Source: Marinagarivorans sp.
GTDB taxonomy: Bacteria; Pseudomonadota; Gammaproteobacteria; Pseudomonadales; Cellvibrionaceae
Reading direction: 5' to 3'
DNA: 64,000 nt
Assembly: GCA_028281865.1 (NCBI GenBank)
Contig: JANQJB010000083.1
Location: 1-64,000 of the forward strand
Shown piece after piece: positions 36,963 to 45,295 of the stretch. A program made the translations under genes and the position numbers. Under the pieces are notes generated by a model. The model did not search any database. It was not told the DNA's origin and saw only the letters and a list, made by a program, of their open reading frames with translations. The number at the start of each line of letters is the position of its first letter. Positions within the stretch are counted from its first letter, which is position 1.

Positions 36963-37598
36963 TGGCACTAAGCTCAAGGGGTTCAGTAGCTTGAGCGATC
37001 TATCTAAAAAACCGAGATTTATTAATTTATCAACACTTTCTAGATAAACCGTTTCAGCCTGCTGGAAGTGCTTTTTCGGACCGCCGTAGACCCTTCCCTG
37101 GGGGCTCTGTCAAAATCGTCCACGATTTTCACAGTCCGAAAAAGCACTTCCAGCACACTGAAACTACGTGCCACACCTAAGCTATTCCCTTAAAAATGTA
37201 AAATAAATAGAACTTTGAACTGGCACTAAGTTCAAGAGGTTCAGCGACTTAATTTGGGACCCTCACCAACACGACGTTGGTGAGGGAGACTACAGGGATG
37301 TATTAAATGGGGGCGCCCAGCTCGGTCACAAATTAAGTCGGTGGAGCGCTTGAGCGATCTATCTAAAAAACCGAAATTTCTTAATTTAATTTATCAACAC
37401 TTTGTAGATAAATCGTTTCAGCATACAAGGAGTGCTTTTCGGACCGTCGTAGACCCATCCCTGGGGACTCTGTCAAAATCGTCCACGATTTTCACAGTCC
37501 GAAAAGCACTCCTTGCACACTGAAACTACGTGCCACATATAAATTCTTACTGCTTAAAAATGTAAATAAAGCTTTAAAACTGGCACAATCTCAAGGGG
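36963..37598. repeat. Tandem duplicated hairpin element between imuB and dnaE2
   Basis: Two units begin with TGGCACTAAG, at 36963 (258 bases) and 37221 (360 bases), and a third fragment begins at 37581. Each unit contains a long hairpin. In unit 1, the 21-base arm 37061-37081 pairs perfectly with 37134-37154; in unit 2, the 19-base arm 37426-37444 pairs with 37497-37515. A smaller hairpin (CTGT-C-AAAATCGT with its near-complement) lies in each loop, and an outer GTTTCAG/CTGAAAC pair encloses all. Arm sequences differ between units but stay complementary. Unit 2 is longer because of an insert near 37245-37340. No gene is present in the 36926-37624 gap. Confidence 0.9.
37245..37340. repeat. Nested palindromic insert in the second hairpin unit
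   Basis: Relative to unit 1, unit 2 carries roughly 100 extra bases bounded by 12-base inverted repeats (37245-37256 and 37329-37340). Inside is another perfect hairpin with 11-base arms (37260-37270 with 37276-37286). It resembles a small MITE-like element inserted in an older repeat. Confidence 0.75.
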
Positions 37599-37624
37599 TA
37601 GTTACGCAGTGTTAAACTAAAACA

Positions 37625-39154
37625 TCAACCAAAAACCCCATGCACAAACCATTTTTCATCTTTTAAATCATAAAACACCCAAACCCTAACACCATCATCA
37701 CGCAGCGCGACATAATAATCACGTGCAACTTCATCATTCCACCATTCACTCTCCATTCGCTCCGGCCCGTTAATTAAATTCAAATACCCACGCCAATACA
37801 AAGCTTCATGGCGTAACTCAATGACAATAGGATTATCAAACAACCAATTAGGTCGTGGAGCATAACGGTGGCTTGCACTGATTTCTGTATTGGCATTTTG
37901 TGTTGCGGAAATTTTTTCTACTGCATATTCAGGCACATGTGAATCACGGCAACTGAGTTTATAAAGCGATTTCTCACCCAAACGCGCACCTAACTTTGCC
38001 AAGATTAGTTCCAAATTCTGTTGGTACTGTTTAGGCGTTGACTCAGGTTGTTGAATAAGCGTTTTATATTCAAAATTAACGGCCGTTAATTTATCACAAC
38101 GCAGCTCTACTATATCCACCTCAAATGGTAAGCCTTGGCTTTCTAATTTAATTAAGCTCAGTTCTAGCACAAAGTGCCATCGTTTGTGCAAACGTTCAAA
38201 CTGAACATCTAACGTTTTTTTATTTTGCTCTATATCAAAAAACAGCCATTGTATTTCCTGTGTCTGCAATTGATGCTGTGACAAAAATTGCGTAAGACGC
38301 TCAAGCAACTGTTTCATTGGTTGTGCCAGCCAATCGATATTGCCGATAGGGTACTCACATTGAAGATAATCGATAAAAATGTTTTTTTGCTGATAACAAC
38401 GGGGTTTTTCCTGAAACAAAGATGCTTGACAAGAAAAGGCATCAACAGCAAATGTTTTTTCAATATAATCGAAAAACCCTATAGAAAAACGTTTTTTAAT
38501 CGGTCCTAAAGCATTATTTTTTTTATCAAATAAATCACCCAAATAAACAAAACCCATTTTTTTTAGGGTACTCACTTCCTTTTGAAAATCTAACAAAAAG
38601 TTGAGCGGCACTCTTTTTAAAGCTTCTAATGCTGCAGGTCCGTTTATATTATCATGAGGTGAATAACGCTGCTCTGCCGGCAAAAAACCAATTAACCATG
38701 CCGCTTGTGCGGTATGTCCATAGCTTTGTATCGCAGTTAATTGATAACGCTCCAAAATGCAACTAATAGAATATTCAATATTATCTAACGATTTAAATAA
38801 ATTAATGCAACGCGAAATCTCCAAAAAAATACCGTACTCAAGCAACGTGCTTGCAGCAGGCGTTAGCGAGCTTTCAATATAGGGCGTTACGCTATAACAC
38901 TCATCACATAGTGCATCTAACATTTTTTGCTCAGCTTCAACATTACGCTCAAGCATAACCAATTTTTCACTCATCGCCTGTGCTGTTGCAGCAGGCATAT
39001 GGTGGCGAATGCCGAGGTCAATAGCCAGTTCGTTGCGAACACACACACGCTTTTTATCCAGCACCACTGTTGGTAATGCCGCATTATGCGGCAATACATT
39101 TAAAGCGAGGGTCGGGAAACGTAGTGCCAGCCAGAGCTGGGGTTTTGTGTGCAT
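37625..39154 (-). CDS. imuB: Y-family polymerase-like protein ImuB (non-catalytic)
   Basis: ImuB is the hub of the ImuABC mutasome: it resembles Y-family polymerases but lacks activity and links DnaE2, ImuA and the sliding clamp. The 509-residue protein starts PQLWLALRFPTLALNVL, where an active polymerase would have its first catalytic Asp, and has GIFLEISRC where the SIDE motif would be, so both catalytic acidic sites are missing, as is normal for ImuB. The C-terminal end EWWNDEVARDYYVALRDDGVRVWVFYDL is strongly family-specific. It follows imuA by 14 bases on the minus strand and is in the same LexA-controlled operon. Confidence 0.96.
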   Translation of the reverse strand: MHTKPQLWLALRFPTLALNVLPHNAALPTVVLDKKRVCVRNELAIDLGIRHHMPAATAQAMSEKLVMLERNVEAEQKMLDALCDECYSVTPYIESSLTPAASTLLEYGIFLEISRCINLFKSLDNIEYSISCILERYQLTAIQSYGHTAQAAWLIGFLPAEQRYSPHDNINGPAALEALKRVPLNFLLDFQKEVSTLKKMGFVYLGDLFDKKNNALGPIKKRFSIGFFDYIEKTFAVDAFSCQASLFQEKPRCYQQKNIFIDYLQCEYPIGNIDWLAQPMKQLLERLTQFLSQHQLQTQEIQWLFFDIEQNKKTLDVQFERLHKRWHFVLELSLIKLESQGLPFEVDIVELRCDKLTAVNFEYKTLIQQPESTPKQYQQNLELILAKLGARLGEKSLYKLSCRDSHVPEYAVEKISATQNANTEISASHRYAPRPNWLFDNPIVIELRHEALYWRGYLNLINGPERMESEWWNDEVARDYYVALRDDGVRVWVFYDLKDEKWFVHGVFG

Positions 39155-39168
39155 AACCCCAACTCCAT

Positions 39169-39996
39169 TTAGGACGAAATGACGCTGAAAGGCGCCACCT
39201 TAGACGTATTGTTACTCGTTACAATCCGCGTATACGACCGCGCTGCCGGTAAATAACTATTGCGCAATAACGGCAACGCGTCTTCTGGAATGGCAAGTAA
39301 GGCTTGTTCACCAAACAAACACCCTTTTTGTTTCTGTACGTGTACATGCAGTTGGTCCTCTTGCATAGCGATTTGTAATCGCAAGCTTGCAGGCGAACTC
39401 TGTTTAGCAAAACGTAAGTGGCGAAACACAGCATAAATACCCGGCTTATCAAGTGCAGCCAAATGACATTTGCGCAGTTCGGTATAACTTAAAACCTGCT
39501 CCGGCGCCCAGCTCAAAATACACTGGCAAGCATCACTACGGCTTAACTCGACGAAGCTGGCAACAAAGTCGCTTTTATTGCGCGAACTAACGACCAGCAA
39601 TTGGTCCAGAGGGATACCCACTCGTGCCAAGCCCACAGCAAACGGAGGTAACGGCGGATTCAATAGCGCGAGATAAGCGCCTTTTTCAGCAGTAGCCTTT
39701 ATCGCACTCATAGTAAGCACATACTCACATCCAATATTTTTTTGTGCAATATCAAGCAAACCTCCTTGCGGCCAACCACCATAGGTAAGCAAACGATTAA
39801 GCTCCGCAAAGCCTGTATCCAAAGCTGACCCTTGATCTATTTTTTGTCCACGACCACGCCAAACATCTGAGCGCCGTAACAACTGCTCCAGCGATAGCGG
39901 AGTACTCTCTTTAACTGCAGAAGGCGCCAGCTTTAGTGTAGAGGTACTGTCGGCAGAAGTGCTATCAGCAGAAATGTTGTCGGCAGAGTCATTCAT
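39169..39996 (-). CDS. imuA: RecA-like mutasome protein ImuA
   Basis: ImuA is a RecA/SulA-related component of the SOS translesion synthesis complex. The family core runs from LEQLLRRSDVWRGRGQ through TGFAELNRLLTYGGWPQGGLLDI and LALLNPPLPPFAVGLARVGIPLDQLLVV. The Walker A of RecA is degenerate (AQKNIGCEY), as usual. The open frame could start at 40092, but the LexA box at 40020-40035 lies inside that extension, so the ATG at 39996, 23 bases beyond the box, is the start: 275 residues. The N-terminal 40 residues hold a small Ser-Ala-Asp repeat. It is the first gene of imuA-imuB(-dnaE2). Confidence 0.94.
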   Translation of the reverse strand: MNDSADNISADSTSADSTSTLKLAPSAVKESTPLSLEQLLRRSDVWRGRGQKIDQGSALDTGFAELNRLLTYGGWPQGGLLDIAQKNIGCEYVLTMSAIKATAEKGAYLALLNPPLPPFAVGLARVGIPLDQLLVVSSRNKSDFVASFVELSRSDACQCILSWAPEQVLSYTELRKCHLAALDKPGIYAVFRHLRFAKQSSPASLRLQIAMQEDQLHVHVQKQKGCLFGEQALLAIPEDALPLLRNSYLPAARSYTRIVTSNNTSKVAPFSVISS

Positions 39997-40019
39997 GACG
40001 ATAGAGGAATTACCCAAAA

Positions 40020-40035
40020 CTGTATATTTATACAG
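40020..40035 (-). promoter_or_regulatory. LexA (SOS) box of the imuA operon
   Basis: CTGTATAAATATACAG on the minus strand is a perfect CTGT-N8-ACAG dyad, the E. coli-type SOS box with an A/T-only spacer. It overlaps a TATA-rich -10-like region immediately before the imuA ATG. Confidence 0.93.
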
Positions 40036-40262
40036 TATATCGTCGATTTTTAGATATTCAATGGTTTCATCAAATAAAAAGTGCGGAGGCAACGGGCGAT
40101 TTACACTGCACTATTTAATCCGGCAATATATCCTACAAAAAGTGGGGCATAATCGTTTCTCCTTTGCAGGTCTGTCGGTTATAGTTGGCGTCGGTTACAG
40201 CTCGCCTCGGTTAAAACAGGCAAACGATTGACTAAAACGGCTTAGCAAAAGGCAGTAGACTC

Positions 40263-41669
40263 GTGTCCTCAAACCCTTCCACCCCACAAACGAGTATTCT
40301 AAAGCTCAAATCTCCCGAAAAACCCGCAAGCTACGCAAACGAAGTTTGGATAACAGACAAAGCGTGGATTTCAGGCGTTGCCGGCGCTCTCATGGTCGTA
40401 ATTTGTGGTTTTTGGTATTACAAAGCAGACATACTAAGCAAGGGGCTTTCGATTGCGGGTTGGCAACTGAGCACTACACGAGACGAATCTGTCGTCTGTG
40501 CCATTATCATAATTGGGCTGACAATGGTCGGCGTAGAACTTATACGACTATGCTGGCGGGCACCCAGCAATTTTATTCAGCGCTCACCACTTATTATTGA
40601 AAAGCGCTACTCAGAGTTTTTTAAAGAAGGCATTCTCGCTTATCTGCAGAATCTTATTTTATTACGCCTAGCCATTGCTATTTACGATATTGCACCGCAA
40701 CATGGCACATGGAATTTTTTACTGGATATTATATGGGTACTTTATCTCTTATTAGGTTTGCCCTATATTTTCTTAACACGCGCATTTAAATACGACCCAA
40801 AATCTGATTTAACCGACTACCCCAATTTAGTCACTAAATGTTTTTGGGCACTTCTATCTCGCCTGCCGCAATTCGCTGACCGCAAACCAGAATTTGGGTC
40901 TAATGAGAAAAAAGCTTTTTTAGGCTTGGTTATTAAACTGTACTTCACACCTTTAATGACGATATTCTTTTTCAATCAATTTCCAAGCATGGTCAATTAT
41001 ATAGCTTACCTTAACAATGAACTTCCAAATTTGCTGACGAACAACAATTATAGTCATGCACAGTTCAATCGCGACTTCTATAACGTGATAAAAAGTTTTT
41101 TGTTATCTATTGATGTAGCACTAGCATGGTGCGGTTACATCGTGACATCACGTTGGCTCGATAACCAAACACAATCGGCAGAACCCACACTATCAGGTTG
41201 GGTAGTTTGCATGTTGAGCTACCCACCCTTTCAAATTATCGGACTTTATTTTGCATACCCATCCGATTCTGCAATATTTAACTACAGCAACTTATGGGCG
41301 ATTAGTTTTTTCGTATTTCTCGCTATTTGTTGCTACACAATCTATATGTCAGTTACTTTATTTTTCGGCGTACGCTTCTCGAATTTAACCCACCGTGGAA
41401 TTATTCGTACAGGCCCCTTTGCTATCGTACGCCACCCCGCGTATGCCTCAAAAAATATTAGTTGGTGGTGCGTAATTTTACCGGCCATCATTATGAACAT
41501 CGAAAATACAGGCTATGTAAAAGCCGCCGCTTTCATCATTGGTATTAGTATGCAAACATGGATTTATTATATGCGCGCGATTACCGAGGAACGTCATTTA
41601 AGTGCAGACCCGAAGTATCGCGAATACTGCCAACAAGTTAAATACCGGTTTATACCAGGTATCATATAG
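40263..41669 (+). CDS. Multi-pass membrane protein with isoprenylcysteine-methyltransferase-like C-terminus (copy 1)
   Basis: This 468-residue protein has about eight to ten membrane helices. The C-terminal 120 residues contain the ICMT/PEMT-like methyltransferase signature: IIRTGPFAIVRHPAYASKN (the R-H-P motif), then MRAITEERHLSADPKYREYCQQVKYRFIPG (the E-E-x-x-L segment). Enzymes of this fold methylate lipids or prenylated cysteine in membranes. The N-terminal 300 residues, with their own helices, are not recognised. Start is GTG 40263 after AAAGGCAG. The next gene begins 15 bases downstream and is a full-length paralogue. The substrate is unknown. Confidence 0.82.
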   Translation: MSSNPSTPQTSILKLKSPEKPASYANEVWITDKAWISGVAGALMVVICGFWYYKADILSKGLSIAGWQLSTTRDESVVCAIIIIGLTMVGVELIRLCWRAPSNFIQRSPLIIEKRYSEFFKEGILAYLQNLILLRLAIAIYDIAPQHGTWNFLLDIIWVLYLLLGLPYIFLTRAFKYDPKSDLTDYPNLVTKCFWALLSRLPQFADRKPEFGSNEKKAFLGLVIKLYFTPLMTIFFFNQFPSMVNYIAYLNNELPNLLTNNNYSHAQFNRDFYNVIKSFLLSIDVALAWCGYIVTSRWLDNQTQSAEPTLSGWVVCMLSYPPFQIIGLYFAYPSDSAIFNYSNLWAISFFVFLAICCYTIYMSVTLFFGVRFSNLTHRGIIRTGPFAIVRHPAYASKNISWWCVILPAIIMNIENTGYVKAAAFIIGISMQTWIYYMRAITEERHLSADPKYREYCQQVKYRFIPGII

Positions 41670-41684
41670 AATTTAGGGGCAGTT

Positions 41685-43154
41685 ATGAGCAGAAAAAAAA
41701 AGAACAAAAATACAAGCAAACAAGAATTACCTAAAACGCAAGCTGCCGCAAATCAAGTGGCAATAGAAAATCTTGCTAGCCAACCTGCAAGTATTCAAGA
41801 AGAAATCAAAAAAGAGCGCGCATGGCTAAGCGGCTTAGTCGGACTTATAACTTTTCTAGTAATAGCATTTAGTTTTCACGGCAATAATATACTCGAACAT
41901 GGAATCGAGCTATTTGGTACTAAAGTCGCTTCTACAAAACACGAGATTTTACTATTCACTTTACTGCTAATTTCCGTTGCCATGTTTATCACCGAATTTA
42001 TTCGTTATCACATTAGTGAACAACTTCCTATTATATCCAAACATCCTGAAATCAACCTTAATCTACTATACCACTGCGGCATTCGCTATTTTGAAAATCT
42101 AATACTACTTTGGCTAGTGGTCGCATTTTATCAATCCGCAGGTGAATACGGTTTTGAAGCGGAGGCACCTTTTTATCAAGCTTGGTTTTTAGCACTCGAT
42201 CTCCTCTGGGAGATTTATTTATGGTGCGGTTTGCCCTATATCTTTATCACTCGAGCGTTTAAATATAATGCCCACTTCGACCAACAGAGCTACGGTATTC
42301 TTGTGGGGCGTATCGTCAAACTGTTTATCAGCAAGTTTCCAAATATGGGGCATATGTCTCCAAGCCTAGGTGACAATGAAAAACAAGTTTTCTTGGATTT
42401 AATTGTAAAAATGTTTTTTGCACCTTTGATGATCGTGTTTTTCTGCTCAAACTTTCCCACAGTTGTTGACGCCATACAAATTATCAAACATGGAATGCCG
42501 CAGGGCTTTGGCTCACAAAAAGTCAACGGCGAAATCGCCAGGATTGGTATCGCATTTTTCTTCTCTGCACACACAGCGCTAGCTTTTAGCGCTTATGTGC
42601 TAACCTCACGCTGGATAGGCAACCGAAATAAAAGTATTAACCCGAAGCTAACAGGTTGGTTTGCGTGCTTGCTAACATTCCCGCCATTTACACACATGCT
42701 AATCACGCAACATTTTTCTACGCCTATTGACCCCTATCTTGTTGCGCCTTCACCGATATTAAGCCAAATACCCAACCAATCGCTGGTAACAATCACTATT
42801 GTATTGGCATTAATTTTTTACGGCCTATACCTACTATCGACGCTGAACCTTGGTATGCATTTCTCTAATCTTAGCGAACGAAAAATTATTACAACAGGCC
42901 CTTACTCAGTTGTGCGACACCCTGCCTACACTTGCAAAATGCTCGGAGTATTCTGCATCACATGCCCACTGGTAGGTTTAAATATTTACGATAATAATTG
43001 GATTGTCGCTGCTACTTTGACGGCAGGATACGGTTTTGCATTATTTTTATATTTTTTACGTGCAATAACTGAAGAGAAACATTTGAACGGCAACGCAAGT
43101 TACCACGCTTACCGTTCAAAAGTTGTTTACAGGTTTATACCGGGGCTTGTTTAG
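41685..43154 (+). CDS. Multi-pass membrane protein with isoprenylcysteine-methyltransferase-like C-terminus (copy 2)
   Basis: This paralogue of the preceding gene (489 residues) has the same layout. After a basic, Gln-rich cytoplasmic start, an AWLSGLVGL helix matches AWISGVAGA in copy 1; PYIFITRAFKYN matches PYIFLTRAFKYD; and the C-terminal segment has ITTGPYSVVRHPAYTCKM and LRAITEEKHLNGNASYHAYRSKVVYRFIPGLV. Both copies keep the Arg-His-Pro and Glu-Glu residues, so both may be active. The short 15-base gap and ribosome site AGGGGCAG show one operon. It could form a heteromer with copy 1 or have a different lipid specificity. Confidence 0.82.
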   Translation: MSRKKKNKNTSKQELPKTQAAANQVAIENLASQPASIQEEIKKERAWLSGLVGLITFLVIAFSFHGNNILEHGIELFGTKVASTKHEILLFTLLLISVAMFITEFIRYHISEQLPIISKHPEINLNLLYHCGIRYFENLILLWLVVAFYQSAGEYGFEAEAPFYQAWFLALDLLWEIYLWCGLPYIFITRAFKYNAHFDQQSYGILVGRIVKLFISKFPNMGHMSPSLGDNEKQVFLDLIVKMFFAPLMIVFFCSNFPTVVDAIQIIKHGMPQGFGSQKVNGEIARIGIAFFFSAHTALAFSAYVLTSRWIGNRNKSINPKLTGWFACLLTFPPFTHMLITQHFSTPIDPYLVAPSPILSQIPNQSLVTITIVLALIFYGLYLLSTLNLGMHFSNLSERKIITTGPYSVVRHPAYTCKMLGVFCITCPLVGLNIYDNNWIVAATLTAGYGFALFLYFLRAITEEKHLNGNASYHAYRSKVVYRFIPGLV

Positions 43155-43184
43155 CAGTCCGTCAACAAACCTTTTAACTAAGGC

Positions 43185-44528
43185 TTAATCAATAACCAGA
43201 TAAAATGACCCCAAACCGCGCTGAATATGAAGTAAAACTTGATTTTTATTGCGTGTAAGTGCCTTCTTAAGTTGGCTGACACTGTCAACTCGGACACGAT
43301 TAGTTCCGATAATCACATCACCAGGGCGCAAACCGCTTGCCGCCGCATTCGAGCTGCGTTCAACTTCGGCAACCAATACCCCGCGCCCTTCAGGGTTCTT
43401 CTCAAAGCGCACACCATCCAAAAGTTTATGCAATTTACCAGAGCTTGCTATTCGATCAAGACGCTCACCCACGCCCACTCTCAGGGATTTTTTCTTACCA
43501 TCGCGAATAAAGGTAATTTTCACTTTGTCGCCAATTTCTCGCATACCAATTTGATTGCGTAATTGGCCAGTAGATGTGGTCTCTTTTCCATCAACAGCAA
43601 CAACGACATCACCCGGCAGCAAACCAGCCTTATCTGCCTCAGAGTCTTCAGATACAGCAGTAATTAATACACCCTTTTGTCCGTTTTTCAGACCAAACGC
43701 TTCCTGTAATTCTTTCGTGACATCCTGAATATTGACGCCGATTTGGCCGCGTCTTACTTCGCCATGATCGAGAATTTGCTTAACACTCGCCATCGCCATA
43801 TTGATGGGAATTGCAAAACCTATCCCGACATTACCACCTGAAGGAGCGATAATTGCAGTGTTGATTCCGACCAGCTCGCCGCGCAAATTAACCAGAGCAC
43901 CGCCGGAATTACCTGGGTTAATAGAGGCATCGGTTTGAATAAAATCTTCATAACCCTCAATACCTAAGCCAGTGCGACCAAGCGCACTGACAATACCCGT
44001 CGTCACGGTTTGGCCCAAGCCGAACGGGTTTCCAATTGCTAAAACATAATCACCAACACGCAGCTTGTCTGAGTCAAAACGCTTTACTTGCGCGAGATTC
44101 TTAGCTTCGATTTTAAGCACCGCCACGTCTGCTTCGGGGTCTGAGCCAATTAATTCAGCTTCGTAATTACGGCCGTCATGCAGTAACACATGAATCTCAT
44201 CGGCACCTTTTATTACATGGTGATTGGTCACGACAGTTCCGGCGGCAGCGTCAATAATCACGCCAGAGCCTGCACTTTGCTGTCGCTGTTGCGGTTGTTC
44301 GTCAGGGATATTAAAGAAGCGGCGGAACACCGGATCATTCAGAAGGGGGTTATTTTGCTCACGTGTCGTATAGGTAGCGATATTCACAACAGCTGGATTG
44401 ACTTTTTCCAGCATCGGAGCCAGCGTCGGTAACGGCTCGCCGTTAGCACTAACTCCGGGCAAAGCGGCATTAGCGCTTGCACCAACCAGACCTATTAAAA
44501 ATAACAAAAACAAGGCTCGAAGTTGCAT
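43185..44528 (-). CDS. degQ: Periplasmic serine protease, Do/DegQ type
   Basis: This envelope quality-control protease and chaperone degrades misfolded periplasmic proteins. From ATG 44528 (ribosome site AGGAGAA) it has 447 residues: a signal peptide of about 21, a trypsin-like domain with His104 (TNHHVI), Asp134 (EADVAVLK) and Ser208 (GNSGGAL), and two PDZ domains at about 260-345 and 360-445. The open frame extends upstream to 44702, but that stretch is not family-like. The LA loop is short, favouring DegQ over DegP; a DegS role is excluded by two PDZ domains and a cleavable signal. It is a single-gene unit. Confidence 0.95.
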   Translation of the reverse strand: MQLRALFLLFLIGLVGASANAALPGVSANGEPLPTLAPMLEKVNPAVVNIATYTTREQNNPLLNDPVFRRFFNIPDEQPQQRQQSAGSGVIIDAAAGTVVTNHHVIKGADEIHVLLHDGRNYEAELIGSDPEADVAVLKIEAKNLAQVKRFDSDKLRVGDYVLAIGNPFGLGQTVTTGIVSALGRTGLGIEGYEDFIQTDASINPGNSGGALVNLRGELVGINTAIIAPSGGNVGIGFAIPINMAMASVKQILDHGEVRRGQIGVNIQDVTKELQEAFGLKNGQKGVLITAVSEDSEADKAGLLPGDVVVAVDGKETTSTGQLRNQIGMREIGDKVKITFIRDGKKKSLRVGVGERLDRIASSGKLHKLLDGVRFEKNPEGRGVLVAEVERSSNAAASGLRPGDVIIGTNRVRVDSVSQLKKALTRNKNQVLLHIQRGLGSFYLVID

Positions 44529-45295
44529 TATTTTCTCCTGTAAACAAAAAAGATCGACACAGCAAACCAAAAAAAACTTATATTTCAAAGGGTTAACGAT
44601 ATCTTGAATATTGACAAATACCCTTTTTTGCCCTCTGATTAGCGTCAAAAAGGCTTGAGGACGGCTAATAACAAGCTCAAAGAGTTGGGGGCAAAGTAGC
44701 AATTTTCAAGCTAAAACCATCTTTAAACTAAGCGCTACCCCTAACTCAAACAACACAATAGATCATTGCATCTCGCCTTCGCTAATAATGATTCATTTAA
44801 AAACGCAAAGTTCCACATTCAAACATACGTTCTAACCTTAGCGCTCGATCACTGAAGCGCAACTGAACGTAAACATATTTGCCGCGCTAGAGTCATCAAA
44901 ATTGATAAAAACAACGGTACGGAAATTAATACAGGTAATTAAAAGAATTACTTAAAAAAGAACAAATCATATAGCGTTTGCAACATAATGGTCACATACA
45001 ACTGGAAAAATAACGCAGCTATTTTAAGGCCAATTGATTTACAGAAGCGGGAAAAGGCTTGCTTGGAGCAACTAGATAACATTTTAATTAAATTTATGGA
45101 CAAAAAGTTTAGCAACTACCGAAAATGCTGCTACATTTGTATGACCCCCTTTAGATTTTGCAGCTTATTGTTAAAAACAAAATACAGTAATCATTAAAGT
45201 CATATGGTCAGCACAATACGTTTTGGGTTGGGAATTAGCATCTTATTGCTCGGCATTATTATATCCGCCGTTCTATTTTTCTAAACGCTATTTAT
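44529..45295. other. Gene-poor region between degQ and the CPA2 antiporter gene
   Basis: This 767-base AT-rich region contains the degQ promoter side. Two small open frames on the plus strand were considered: 44988-45197 (69 codons, no ribosome site) and 45204-45284 (26 codons, MVSTIRFGLGISILLLG start, hydrophobic, no ribosome site). The second could be a small membrane peptide, but support is weak. Confidence 0.4.

Noticed and set aside
36963-37598. CRISPR array
   Set aside because: There are only two long units with palindromic arms and no regular short repeats with spacers.
45204-45284. 26-residue hydrophobic peptide
   Set aside because: Fits a small membrane protein but lacks a ribosome site; listed only in the region note.
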